A DNA stretch of 64,000 bases from the NCBI RefSeq assembly GCF_022559585.1, contig NZ_CP087114.1, forward strand, positions 1,281,095-1,345,094. The letters are read 5' to 3'. Position 1 is the stretch's first letter. Each line of letters opens with the position of its first letter. This stretch comes from Bartonella machadoae (GTDB lineage Bacteria > Pseudomonadota > Alphaproteobacteria > Rhizobiales > Rhizobiaceae). The notes beneath the pieces are model-generated. The model was not told the DNA's origin, ran no database searches, and saw only the letters and a list, made by a program, of their open reading frames with translations. The translations under genes were made by a program, and so were the position numbers. This document shows positions 44,643 through 52,899 of this stretch, piece after piece.

Positions 44643-46991
44643 ATGGATGTTTCCCTTGTTGTGCGTTTTGTCAATCATCTGCAAGAAGGGATAGCCTCTG
44701 CCAAGCGCGATTTGCAAGCCTTTAGTGCCGATGTTGCCCATTTGCAAAACAAGACACGACAACACTTTAAAAATTGGTTTGATCCTCAACATCTTGAGGA
44801 TGCAACCAAGAATGCTGAAATGGCTTTTATCCAAGCGCGAGGGCGCATGGTGGGGGCAATTGCCCAAACCGCAACCTTGATTGCCCCCCTCTATAAGGCC
44901 ATGCAATTTGATCAATCGATGAAGGGCTTGGAAAAGGTTCTTGATGCGCCTCTGCATCGCTTAAAGGAATTGCGCCGCTTTGCTCTTGAGACCTCAACCA
45001 AAATCCCGCTTGCTGCACGTGAGGTTTTGGAACTGATGACCAGTGCCAGCCAAGCGGGGATTGGCGAGCAAGATCTCGAAGCTTTTAGTCTTTACGCTGC
45101 CAAAGCGGCTGTGGCTTTTGATATGACGGGGGACCAGATTGGTGAACGCTTTGCCAAATTGCGCAATGTCTTCAAACTCAATCAGACAGGCATTGAAGAG
45201 TTAGGCGATGCCATCAACCATCTCTCCAACCATATGGCGGCTAAAGCCAGTGAAGTGTCTGATTTTACCAATCGTGCCACCGGTGCTGCCACCATGTTTA
45301 AGCTCACTGCCCGTGAAACGGCTGCTTTTGGTACCGCGATGATTTCTGCGGGGATTGTCCCTGAGAGTGCGGCGCGTGGTTTTAATGCCATGAGTTCGCG
45401 TATTCAGGCAGGGGGCAAACATATTGAAGATGCTTTTGTCAATATTGGGCTGTCACGGCAAAAGTTTCTCCAAGACATCGACAAAGATGCAACCGGCACG
45501 TTAGTGCGCTTTTTTGATGTTTTAGCCAAATCCGAACAGGGTATGCGTTCCCTGATTGCCATTGCTGGGCGCGATTTTACCGGTGACTTTGCCAAATTGG
45601 TTGGCAATCCAGAATTGTTAAGCCAAGCGCTCGAATTTGTTAAAGACCCCAAAGTTTTTAAAGGCTCCGTAGAGCAAGAAGCGGATAAACAAGCAACTGG
45701 TGCCATCCGGCAATTTGAACTTTTGCAAAACCGCATCGTGGCTTTGGGCATTACCATTGGCAACGTGTTGTTGCCCCATGTCAACAATTTGATGGCCAGT
45801 GTTGGCAATTTTATCAATGGCTTGATGGCATGGGCCAATGCCCATCCCGCCTTAACCAGTGCGATTGTCAAAACCATTGCCGCCTTGATGGCTTTTAATA
45901 TTGCTCTGCGGGTGTTGCGCTTTACCATGGCTGGCACACGGCTTGGTTTGCTTCAATTGATGGGCTCTTTGATCAAAATTGGTACTGTGAGTCGTGTCCT
46001 TAAAACCAATTGGCGCAGCTTAATCGCTTCAGGGCGCTCTTTGGGAATCATGGCGGCAACTCTTGGTGGGAGCACGCTTCGTCTCTTGCGACCCATGACT
46101 TTGTTGGTGGCAGGCTTTCGCGGGCTTATGGTCTTGAGTTCCGCCTTTGCAGCTACATTTGGCTGGGTTGGCACAGTGATAGAAGTGGTGGCTGCTGGCA
46201 TTGCTTCTGTTGTTGGTGCTGTTTTTACCCCGATAGGGGCGCTCATTGCCGCTGTTGTTGCAGTGATCATGGCTGCTTGTTTTGCCTTGTGGAAATATTG
46301 GGACCGGTTTTCTTCTTTTGTCAAAGGTTTTGCTCGCGGGCTGGTCCACGCTTTTGGCCGTATCTTTGAAGCTGTCATGCGCTTTTTTGGTGCTGATACC
46401 GCAACCATCACCAAGTGGAAAAATACCCTTTCTGCTGCTTTTGACTTTTCTCAAGCTTGGCAAAAGTTCAAACAGGGGCTTGTCGCTATATCCCAATGGT
46501 TTGGTAATGTCTGGGAGGGTTTTAAGCAAAGTCTCTCCAGCTTTTGGAGCTGGTTGAGCAGTTTTTTTGCTCGCGAAAAGCTCTCAGAAGAAGCCAAGGC
46601 GGGTATGGAACAGGCTGGAGAAGATCTTGCCAATGGGATTGTCGATGGCTTTATGTCCTCCATCACAAAGTTGGCTGATTTTTTTAAATCCTTATCCGGT
46701 CGCATCAAAGGATGGATTGGTTCGATTGATATCTCCAACATGTTTCATTTGCCCAGTTGGCTTGGTGGCAAAACAGCTTTGCAGCCGATTGTACAATTTG
46801 CCGGTCACCCGCAAACCAGCCCTGTGACAACGCAGGCAACGGACAAAAGCAAGCAGAGCGCATCCGTTTATCACCATCAAAATGTCACCGTGCATGTCAA
46901 TGGGGCGCGTGATCCTCTTGCTACCGGCCGTGCGGTAAGTCATGCCCTCCAACGGGCAAAAGCCAATGCCTTGCATGGCGGCACAGAATAA
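44643..46991 (+). CDS. Tail tape measure protein (copy B)
   Basis: 782 residues. N-terminal PhageMin-type region (DQSMKGLEKVLDAPLHRLKE, then TKIPLAAREVLELMTSASQA), central hydrophobic segments that may insert in the host membrane, Trp-rich C-terminal region and a His-rich end (SVYHHQNVTVHVNG). By the usual relation of about 0.15 nm per residue this would predict a tail near 115-120 nm. Follows E' after 8 bases. Confidence 0.9.
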   Translation: MDVSLVVRFVNHLQEGIASAKRDLQAFSADVAHLQNKTRQHFKNWFDPQHLEDATKNAEMAFIQARGRMVGAIAQTATLIAPLYKAMQFDQSMKGLEKVLDAPLHRLKELRRFALETSTKIPLAAREVLELMTSASQAGIGEQDLEAFSLYAAKAAVAFDMTGDQIGERFAKLRNVFKLNQTGIEELGDAINHLSNHMAAKASEVSDFTNRATGAATMFKLTARETAAFGTAMISAGIVPESAARGFNAMSSRIQAGGKHIEDAFVNIGLSRQKFLQDIDKDATGTLVRFFDVLAKSEQGMRSLIAIAGRDFTGDFAKLVGNPELLSQALEFVKDPKVFKGSVEQEADKQATGAIRQFELLQNRIVALGITIGNVLLPHVNNLMASVGNFINGLMAWANAHPALTSAIVKTIAALMAFNIALRVLRFTMAGTRLGLLQLMGSLIKIGTVSRVLKTNWRSLIASGRSLGIMAATLGGSTLRLLRPMTLLVAGFRGLMVLSSAFAATFGWVGTVIEVVAAGIASVVGAVFTPIGALIAAVVAVIMAACFALWKYWDRFSSFVKGFARGLVHAFGRIFEAVMRFFGADTATITKWKNTLSAAFDFSQAWQKFKQGLVAISQWFGNVWEGFKQSLSSFWSWLSSFFAREKLSEEAKAGMEQAGEDLANGIVDGFMSSITKLADFFKSLSGRIKGWIGSIDISNMFHLPSWLGGKTALQPIVQFAGHPQTSPVTTQATDKSKQSASVYHHQNVTVHVNGARDPLATGRAVSHALQRAKANALHGGTE

Positions 46992-47022
46992 GGGGAGGGA
47001 AAACAATGAGGGGAGGAGGAAA

Positions 47023-47469
47023 ATGAAAGATCCTTTGATGATGCTAGGTCCGCATCAATTTTATGTCGATTGGCTGAATTTCCAATCCTTTGAAGAAGAG
47101 TTCTCCGCCTCATGGGTGTCTATGGAGCGTTTTGGCAAAGCCCCCAGCTTGCAATTTACCGGCTATGGCAATGATGCCAAAACCATCCATGGCGTGTGGT
47201 TTCCAGAAGAGTTTGGTGATCGTATAGCCATTGATGCACTCACCATGACCATACGAGCAGCAAAACCGGTGCAGATGCTTCGTTGGGTCAATGATATGAG
47301 TTATAGTGCCATATTCCATGGTCCCGTGGTGATTACCTCCATCACGAAAGACCACGATTATATCAGTCGCTCTGGTCAATCGCAGCGTATCCGTTATTCC
47401 ATCAGTCTGTTGCCCTTTTTTGATGGGGGCAAACCACAAGGATATTTCCAAGAGGGACAACAGCTATGA
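47023..47469 (+). CDS. Phage tail protein U (copy B)
   Basis: 148 residues from ATG 47023 (GGGGAGGAGG upstream). P2 gpU family, tail completion. Contains the conserved RAAKPVQMLRWVNDMSYSAI stretch. Overlaps gpX by 4 bases. Confidence 0.86.
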   Translation: MKDPLMMLGPHQFYVDWLNFQSFEEEFSASWVSMERFGKAPSLQFTGYGNDAKTIHGVWFPEEFGDRIAIDALTMTIRAAKPVQMLRWVNDMSYSAIFHGPVVITSITKDHDYISRSGQSQRIRYSISLLPFFDGGKPQGYFQEGQQL

Positions 47470-47720
47470 AGCTACCAGCAAAGCACGTTGTTGTAGAGTT
47501 AGAAGATATGAGCCTCGATCTGATTTGCTTTCAACATGCCATGGCGGTGTTGGGAGACCGTCAACAGGCTGGATTCGTAGAGGGCTATTTAGAAGCCACC
47601 TTGAGAGCCAATCCAGGGATTGCCCAATATGGTGCTGTTTTGCCACGGGGTTTAGAGATCACTTTGCCTGAATTTGTCTTTGTTCCTCCTCAAAGCAGAG
47701 TGAAGCGGTTATGGGATTAA
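47466..47720 (+). CDS. Phage tail protein X (copy B)
   Basis: 84 residues; small LysM-like tail protein of the P2 gpX type located between U and D. Overlaps both neighbours, so translation is coupled. Confidence 0.82.
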   Translation: MKLPAKHVVVELEDMSLDLICFQHAMAVLGDRQQAGFVEGYLEATLRANPGIAQYGAVLPRGLEITLPEFVFVPPQSRVKRLWD

Positions 47721-48718
47721 GGCGGACATATCCTTTTATCGAGGTTAAGGTTGGAGACAAACCCGTCCATGAGGTTTTTTACCAGCGTCTTCTTAGCGCC
47801 ACCATTACCGATCATGCCGGCAATGAAGCCGATCGTTTTGAAGCGGAGTTTGATGATAGGGACAATGATTTAGAGGTTCCACAAAAGAACAGTACTCTGC
47901 AGGTGCTGTTTGGTTATCAGGACAGCATCAGTGCGGTTATGGGGCGTTTTGTTGTTGAATCTGTTGTCAGTATCGGGGGCAGTGATGGAGAGGTTTTACA
48001 CCTTTGCGGCAAAAGCGCTTCAATGCGTGGCGAACTCAAAGAACAAGCAAGTGAGCATTTTGACAATAAAACCATTGGTGAGATTGTTGAAAGCTTAGCC
48101 AAGCGCCATGGTTATCAAGCCAAAGTCGACCAAGAATTTTATAGCAAAACCTTGCCTTATGTGGTGCGCACTGATCAATCGACAATTGATTTTTTAACCC
48201 GCCTTGCAGAGCGTATGCAGGCACGTTTTTTAATCAAAGACAATAAATTTTTATTTTTAAGCGGCAACAATTTACCGCCCCTCACTCTTGCCAAGCATGA
48301 TTGTTCCAGTTGGGAATTTACCCTCGAGCCACGCACCCAATATGGCAGCGTTGAATCAACGTACTTTGATCGCTCGCAAGGTAAACAGCTATCTGTCAAA
48401 TATCGCACAAACCTCAAAGGTCCCACACGGCGTTTGCGTGGTTGCTATCCTTGCAGAGAGGAAGCTTTAGCTGCTGCCGCATCAGAATCAGACCGGCTGT
48501 GCCGTAGCATGGGCAGTGGTTCTTTGGTTTTAGAAGGGCGTCCAGAAATCATGGCCGATCAACCTCTCCTTTTGCAAGGGTTCCGTGAGCAAATCAATGG
48601 TCCATGGAAAGCTGCAACCGTGACCCACCGCTATGAGAAACAAAGTGGCTATACTACAGAAATCACCTTAGAAGCACCAGAGAAGGGAAAACAGCCATGG
48701 GAAAAGTCAACCTCGTAG
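47711..48718 (+). CDS. Late control / baseplate hub protein D (copy B)
   Basis: 335 residues, gpD family, part of the hub that carries spike protein V. Same sequence as copy A. In P2-type phages this is the last tail gene; here it is followed directly, with 22-base overlap, by a helicase gene. Confidence 0.86.
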   Translation: MGLRRTYPFIEVKVGDKPVHEVFYQRLLSATITDHAGNEADRFEAEFDDRDNDLEVPQKNSTLQVLFGYQDSISAVMGRFVVESVVSIGGSDGEVLHLCGKSASMRGELKEQASEHFDNKTIGEIVESLAKRHGYQAKVDQEFYSKTLPYVVRTDQSTIDFLTRLAERMQARFLIKDNKFLFLSGNNLPPLTLAKHDCSSWEFTLEPRTQYGSVESTYFDRSQGKQLSVKYRTNLKGPTRRLRGCYPCREEALAAAASESDRLCRSMGSGSLVLEGRPEIMADQPLLLQGFREQINGPWKAATVTHRYEKQSGYTTEITLEAPEKGKQPWEKSTS

Positions 48719-50163
48719 AATGCCGTGCACAAGAAAATCAAAGGGATAACATGCTCTCTTCATTTCGAGAGGTCCCACACAATCTTGAAGCGGAACAAGC
48801 TTTGCTCGGGGCAATTCTCATAAGCAATGATGCGCTTGATTGCGTTTCGGACTTTCTTAAAGCATCCCATTTTTTTGAACCCTTGCATCAAAAGATCTTT
48901 GCGATTGCCTCACAGATGATCCATAAGGGAAAACTTGCCAATCCCGTGACCATGAAACCCTTTCTTCCAGCAGAAGAAAAGATTGGTGAAATCACTGTCT
49001 TTCATTACGTTGTACGTCTCGCTAAAGAAGCCGTCACCATCATTAATGCGCAAGATTATGGGCGGATTATTTATGATCTTTTCCTTCGACGCTGTTTGAT
49101 TAATCTTGGCAATGAAATTGTTAATAAAGCCTTTGATGCTCCTGTAGAACTGAAGCCCTCACAACAGATTGAAAGGATTGAACAGCAGTTGTTTGAATTG
49201 GCAGAAAAGGGAAAATATGGCGGTGGATTTGAAAATTTTGCAGGCGCTCTCACAAAAGCGCTTGAAATGGCAAGTGCTGCTATAAAGCGTTCCTCAAGAC
49301 TTTCAGGAATCGCAACCCATATCAAAACCCTTGATGAGAAAATGGGAGGGTTACAAAAATCTGATCTTATTATTCTCGCTGGTCGCCCCGGTATGGGGAA
49401 AACCTCTCTTGCAACCAACATTGCCTTTAACATTGCCAATGCTTACAAGCGTGATGACAAAACACAAAACAATGAAGGAGGTATCGTTGGATTCTTCTCC
49501 TTGGAAATGTCCTCAGAGCAGCTAGCAACCCGCATTATTTCTGAGCAAACGGAGGTCTCTTCTTCTGATATTAGGCGGGGCAATCTCTCAGAACAGCAAT
49601 TTACTAAACTCATCCACATGACACGTTCCCTTCAAAAAGCCCCGCTTTATATCGATCAAACGGGTGGTCTGTCCGTTGCTCAATTGGCAGCGCGTGCAAG
49701 GCGCCTCAAACGGCAACATGGTTTGGATGTGTTGATTATTGATTATATCCAGTTAATAACGGGGCATTCCAAACGTTCTTCAGACAGCCGTGTGCAAGAG
49801 ATTACAGCCATTACCATGGGTCTTAAGGCATTAGCAAAAGAGCTAAATATTCCTATCATTGCTCTTTCACAGCTTTCACGGCAAGTTGAAAATCGCACCG
49901 ATAAACGCCCACAACTTTCTGATTTGCGTGAATCTGGTTCGATTGAACAAGATGCTGATATTGTTTTGTTTGTCTATCGTGAAGAATATTACTTAAAAAA
50001 TGAACAGCCAAAGGAGGGCAGCGTTGAATCTGTCAAATGGCAAGAGAAGATGGATCAGGTGAGGGGGCAAGCTGAAGTGATTATCGCCAAACAACGCCAT
50101 GGTCCCACAGGCACTGTCCCTCTTGCTTTCCAATCTGATTTTACACGTTTTAGTGATCTATAA
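48697..50163 (+). CDS. Replicative DNA helicase, DnaB type (copy B)
   Basis: 488 residues with complete DnaB motifs (GRPGMGKTS, FFSLEMSSEQL, LIIDYIQL, QVENRTDKRPQLSDLR). Differs from copy A at about a dozen residues, mostly between residues 150 and 360 (KPSQQIERIEQ, ALEMASAAIKRSS, THIKTLDEK, GHSKRSSDS, QEITAITMGLKA). Placed at the extreme right end of the prophage, the place where Mu carries its mom accessory genes. Probably a late-acquired accessory replication gene comparable in idea to P1 ban. Confidence 0.93.
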   Translation: MGKVNLVECRAQENQRDNMLSSFREVPHNLEAEQALLGAILISNDALDCVSDFLKASHFFEPLHQKIFAIASQMIHKGKLANPVTMKPFLPAEEKIGEITVFHYVVRLAKEAVTIINAQDYGRIIYDLFLRRCLINLGNEIVNKAFDAPVELKPSQQIERIEQQLFELAEKGKYGGGFENFAGALTKALEMASAAIKRSSRLSGIATHIKTLDEKMGGLQKSDLIILAGRPGMGKTSLATNIAFNIANAYKRDDKTQNNEGGIVGFFSLEMSSEQLATRIISEQTEVSSSDIRRGNLSEQQFTKLIHMTRSLQKAPLYIDQTGGLSVAQLAARARRLKRQHGLDVLIIDYIQLITGHSKRSSDSRVQEITAITMGLKALAKELNIPIIALSQLSRQVENRTDKRPQLSDLRESGSIEQDADIVLFVYREEYYLKNEQPKEGSVESVKWQEKMDQVRGQAEVIIAKQRHGPTGTVPLAFQSDFTRFSDL

Positions 50164-50542
50164 AGAAAATCATAAGAGAAAAACATGCATAAAAGGGGCA
50201 ATAAATGACCTTTGAAAGGCCTTTGAAAACCCTTTGAGAGCTCTTTAAAAAAATGAAAATCCTTTGAAAATGAAGTTATTTTTACAAAATATGATGCAAA
50301 TGATACAAAATTTACTGCTCTCTACATGCATATCTTACAGATTTTAGATATCAAATAAGGGGATTGTTGGAAAAGATGAATCGCCTCAAATTGCGATTCT
50401 GAGCCAATAAAAATAAGACTCATGAAAGCGGCTCTAGATACCTCTTAAAGCTTCTCTGAGAACCGCTTAAAAGCTCTGTGAAAAAAAATGAATTGCTGCA
50501 AAACCCAGTGTCAAATTATGCAAAACCTAGTGGCAAGCTACA
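50164..50542 (+). other. Non-coding right-end region of prophage
   Basis: 379 bases without a gene. The first part matches 12841-13186 of duplicate A. It has repeated CCTTTGAA motifs (50203-50260) and ends in two transposase-type sites. Confidence 0.65.
50496..50542 (-). repeat. Prophage right end (sites R1 and R2)
   Basis: Read inward on the minus strand: TGTAGCTTGCCACTAGGTTT from 50542 (R1), then TTTGACACTGGGTTTTGC (R2) starting 22 bases after the equivalent base of R1. R1 matches the left end at 18 of 22 positions; R1 and R2 share TTGMCACTRGGTTTTG. Two helical turns between sites fits co-binding of transposase subunits. Confidence 0.75.
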
Positions 50543-50680
50543 ACAAGTCACTTTGTTTTTAAAACGCCGTGGCTTGGGGACCCCCGTGTGAATATTCAAA
50601 AAGATACTGGCAACAAAGCAAAAGCTTATCAGGTCAAGCAAGTCTTACAAGCGATAGAAAGGATAAAACATGAACAATAA
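50543..50680 (+). pseudogene. hicA toxin gene, 3' part only
   Basis: Open frame with no start, beginning at the prophage end: TSHFVFKTPWLGDPRVNIQK and ending QVLQAIERIKHEQ with TAA at 50678-50680. The SH...F motif is the catalytic histidine region of HicA mRNA interferases, and the frame overlaps the hicB start by 11 bases, the normal hicAB arrangement. The 5' half is cut off exactly at the prophage right end. It cannot make an active toxin. Confidence 0.7.
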
Positions 50681-50987
50681 TCATTATACATATCGTGTTT
50701 TGTGGTCGCAAGAAGATAAGGAATATGTTGGTTTGTGTGCAGAATTCCCATCCCTTTCATGGTTAGATGTTCAAGCAGAGAAAGCTTTAAAAGGTATTAT
50801 GGATCTCGTTTCAGAAGTTATTGAGGACATGCAACACAATGGAGAAGAAATTCCTGTGCCTTTGTCACATGGTAAATATAGTGGTAAGTTCCAATTAAGA
50901 ATACCACCAGAACTCCATAGGAAGCTCGCAATTCAAGCTGCTGAAAATGGTGTAAGTTTAAACAGATATATTTCCTCTAAACTTTAA
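50670..50987 (+). CDS. hicB: HicB-family antitoxin (orphan)
   Basis: 105 residues. N-terminal partial RNase H-like fold (YRVLWSQEDKEYVGLCAEFP, then SLSWLDVQAEKALKGI) and C-terminal ribbon-helix-helix (FQLRIPPELHRKLAIQAAEN GVSLNRYISSKL region). HicB neutralises HicA and represses the operon. The toxin gene upstream is destroyed by the prophage end, so this is an orphan antitoxin. Confidence 0.85.
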   Translation: MNNNHYTYRVLWSQEDKEYVGLCAEFPSLSWLDVQAEKALKGIMDLVSEVIEDMQHNGEEIPVPLSHGKYSGKFQLRIPPELHRKLAIQAAENGVSLNRYISSKL

Positions 50988-51025
50988 AATTTTAATCTAT
51001 ATACACTAAAAGAAAAGTTAAGTTT

Positions 51026-51172
51026 ATGAAAACCTCTCAATTAAAACAAATGCCGGTGTTTAAGACAGATGAAGAAGCAGAAAACTTTGTTGATACTGCT
51101 GATCTCACGGATTATGACTTAACTGGTTTTAAACCCGTTCATTTTGAATTTTTACCTAAAGAAGCCTCTTAA
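51026..51172 (+). CDS. Short CopG/BrnA-type antitoxin-like protein
   Basis: 48 residues: MKTSQLKQMPVFKTDEEAEN and then FVDTADLTDYDLTGFKPVHF. This is the N-terminal part of the CopG-type antitoxins paired with BrnT or RelE toxins (FxxxxEExxFxxxxDLxxYxxxxxxPxxFxF). The usual DNA-binding C-terminal half is missing, so it is truncated or a minimal variant. No toxin gene is adjacent. Downstream is a strong terminator. Confidence 0.55.
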   Translation: MKTSQLKQMPVFKTDEEAENFVDTADLTDYDLTGFKPVHFEFLPKEAS

Positions 51173-51175
51173 CCA

Positions 51176-51201
51176 CCTCCCCATTTTTGAGAACGGGGAG
51201 G
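51176..51201. terminator. Bidirectional terminator
   Basis: Stem CCTCCCC (51176-51182) with GGGGAGG (51195-51201), 12-base loop, followed by a T-rich stretch. Lies between convergent genes and can serve both strands. A close copy is at 60635-60664. Confidence 0.65.
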
Positions 51202-51214
51202 GATATATTTTTAC

Positions 51215-51493
51215 TTAGGCAACCTTTTTAATAGGGTTTTCCAAATTCGGCTGGTAAGCTTTTAAAAAAGGATCTATCGTTGCGGGAAACTCTGAAGCTC
51301 CAAAATCTGTAAGAACTGCTAGAATCTTTGTAATATTTGGCACGTCATCTTGAAGTTTCAAAATCAAAGCTTTTTCTACAATGCCCATAACCTCAACCAG
51401 TGCCTTACAATCTTTATCTCCAATGCCTTTATGGTTAGAAAATTGAGACAACGCTATCCACAAATCACATAAAAAATTGGTATCTACTTTCAT
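51215..51493 (-). CDS. Small protein downstream of antirepressor (copy 1)
   Basis: 92 residues from ATG 51493, whose ATG overlaps the antirepressor stop (AATGA) with GGAGG upstream. Helical protein (NFLCDLWIALSQFSNHKGIG, then DDVPNITKILAVLTDFGASE). Paralogue at 60676-60954 has the same start and ends with differences in the middle. Not recognised; perhaps a partner of the antirepressor. Confidence 0.6.
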   Translation of the reverse strand: MKVDTNFLCDLWIALSQFSNHKGIGDKDCKALVEVMGIVEKALILKLQDDVPNITKILAVLTDFGASEFPATIDPFLKAYQPNLENPIKKVA

Positions 51494-52233
51494 TGTACAC
51501 CTCCATGGATTTGTTCTCTTAAGCAAGCCAATCCTCTAGATGTGATTTTTGTTGAAGGGAGCACCTTTTCTGTACCATCCGGTCTTTGAATAGTAATAGC
51601 AGGGCAATCCATCAAACCTTTTTTGATTTTATCTTGATAAGGTAATAAAGGAGCACTCGGAGCCCGTCGATAGACCCAATCATGTTTACGCAAATAATCG
51701 GTTAAGTCCTTTGGTCGTATTTCTAACATTTTTGCAGATTCAATAAGACCAAACAGACCATCAGAGCGTTTCAAGCCATCAAGTGCCTTGGCTTTAGGCT
51801 CTAACTCGGCAATCACATGGTCTTTCTGCTCGATTTGGCTTTGTAAGTGATTCAAGAAACCAATCATTGCTTGTGGACTTGAATAATCAATCTGTGGTGT
51901 TGCTACTTGCTTTGCAAGTTTTTCACACTCAATAAAGTACAAACGAGCTTCTCTACCTTTCTTATTGTTCTCAAGCATAGAAAGTTCTTTTGCGACACTT
52001 AGAGTCAAATGATAATCTTTACGATTATGTCCTCCCCTGCCTTTGCTTCCCAAAATTGGGAAGCAAACAAAGTCTTGATTTTCTACTAAATTATATTTGT
52101 TGATACGTTCAGTAATCCAATCCGCAAACTTTTTACCTACTTCCAAAAACGCATGTAACTCACGTGCATTTACTGTCTGAACAATATCACCATTAATAGT
52201 GGTTTGATGTATGTCTATTAAATATTGTACCAT
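51490..52233 (-). CDS. Phage antirepressor, AntA/KilAC type (copy 1)
   Basis: 247 residues. N-terminal AntA/AntB domain (VNARELHAFLEVGKKFADWI, then ERINKYNLVENQDFV) and C-terminal KilAC-type domain (GLIESAKMLEIRPKDLTDYL, then RKHDWVYRRAPSAPLLPYQD). Antirepressors bind and inactivate phage repressors, allowing induction. ATG 52233 with AGGAG 8 bases before. The leader upstream carries the antisense-RNA-like structure. It shares the C-terminal 155 residues almost exactly with the copy at 60951 but has a different N-terminal domain. Confidence 0.85.
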   Translation of the reverse strand: MVQYLIDIHQTTINGDIVQTVNARELHAFLEVGKKFADWITERINKYNLVENQDFVCFPILGSKGRGGHNRKDYHLTLSVAKELSMLENNKKGREARLYFIECEKLAKQVATPQIDYSSPQAMIGFLNHLQSQIEQKDHVIAELEPKAKALDGLKRSDGLFGLIESAKMLEIRPKDLTDYLRKHDWVYRRAPSAPLLPYQDKIKKGLMDCPAITIQRPDGTEKVLPSTKITSRGLACLREQIHGGVQ

Positions 52234-52507
52234 GATTTGGCTCCTGTGTAATTAGACGTTTGTTAATGACACTCTAAAAGAATGCCGGGCGCTAACAAAC
52301 ACGGTACACAGTCCGTCGTTATGCTTTCCCCGCAAGGGTATTGTATAGCATAACTACACCCGACAAGCCATTATATGCGTGCAACATATAACGAGTCAAA
52401 GCTTTTAATTGGCGGAGAAAAGATTGTTTCGGCAATCCATCCGCTGTGTATTTAAGGTGTTTGTTAGGCACCTGATTCGATTATTCATATTCCCATAATC
52501 TTGTCAA
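52234..52507 (-). ncRNA. c4-like antisense RNA and antirepressor leader (copy 1)
   Basis: Minus-strand leader. After a TTGACA box (52507-52502) come hairpin I (52472-52456, loop with CTAACAAACAC sense) and hairpin II (52444-52412). The 11 bases at 52467-52457 are perfectly complementary to 52302-52292, and 52450-52444 to 52311-52305 (7 bases). Between them are two more hairpins (stem TTATATG/CATATAA, and GTTATGC/GCATAAC around 52356-52318). A second copy of the loop sequence (52265-52258) lies next to the antirepressor ribosome site. This is the layout of P1/P7 c4 RNA. Confidence 0.65.
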
Positions 52508-52547
52508 GCAGTAATATAAGATTTTTTAAAAATGATAAGAGGGTTCT

Positions 52548-52898
52548 TTATTTTACCTCCCTTAAAATAAGCTTATACATACCGGATTCAGAGGCTTGGA
52601 CATCTGTGACAATGAAGCGCTCTTGAGTTGTCTCTTCAGTGTTTTCAGGGGCGAGCACCACGACATTATCCTCAGCTTTTGGTGGCAATCCGCCAATATC
52701 ATTGATACAAAGATCAAGTTCTTTTCTTGGAATTGTTGTTGGTATTCTACCACCAGCATCCGATTCCGAATGTTTGATGCCGTAAATTGCTGTAATCCGA
52801 AAAGATTGTTGATTGTCCTTTCGCGTATAGATGACGGGCTGCCCAAAGGTGTTGCGTACCTCTTTTACCATTTTGTTAAGCAGCCCGTGCCATAGCAT
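52548..52898 (-). CDS. Head-tail joining protein (lambda FII-like)
   Basis: 116 residues from ATG 52898, GGAGGG before it, 1 base after the capsid stop. Beta-rich small protein (GQPVIYTRKDNQQSFRITAI, then ENTEETTQERFIVTDVQ) following the capsid gene, where lambda FII lies. It forms the site to which the tail attaches. Sequence evidence moderate. Confidence 0.65.
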   Translation of the reverse strand: MLWHGLLNKMVKEVRNTFGQPVIYTRKDNQQSFRITAIYGIKHSESDAGGRIPTTIPRKELDLCINDIGGLPPKAEDNVVVLAPENTEETTQERFIVTDVQASESGMYKLILREVK

Positions 52899-52899
52899 G

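Larger units (their letters stand above)
42351..50509 (+). repeat. Tail module and helicase, duplicate copy B
   Basis: Second, complete-context copy of the 8.16-kb segment described at 5022-13186. Sequences match except for isolated differences in the sheath gene and a cluster in the helicase gene. Here the copy continues into the real right end of the prophage (ends at 50542). Between the two copies lies the rest of the prophage. Confidence 0.93.
13187..50542 (+). mobile_element. Mu-like transposable prophage (about 37.4 kb)
   Basis: Bounded by inverted ends: TGTAGTTTGACAGTAGG at 13187 and, on the other strand from 50542, TGTAGCTTGCCACTAGG. Contents in order: c-type repressor (minus), Ner, DnaA-like, ParB-like, transposase A, target protein B, early genes, gp16, Mor-like activator, lysis genes, Mu-type head genes (gp25-gp37 and G, F, I types), P2-type tail genes and helicase. 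The length matches a Mu-class genome. All expected structural genes have open frames, so it may be competent. The 5 bases outside the two ends (CCAGT and ACAAG) differ, so the flanks do not come from one simple insertion. Confidence 0.85.
51176..52507 (-). repeat. Antirepressor cassette, copy 1
   Basis: Terminator, 92-aa gene, antirepressor gene and structured leader, in the same order and orientation as at 60635-61960. The second half of the antirepressor and the C-terminal parts of the cassette are nearly identical; the N-terminal domain and leader loops differ. The two cassettes form direct repeats around the higBA and head-gene block. Confidence 0.85.

Noticed and set aside
13187..50542. 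Simple insertion with 5-bp target duplication
   Set aside because: Bases outside the two ends differ (CCAGT and ACAAG), so a single clean insertion is not supported.
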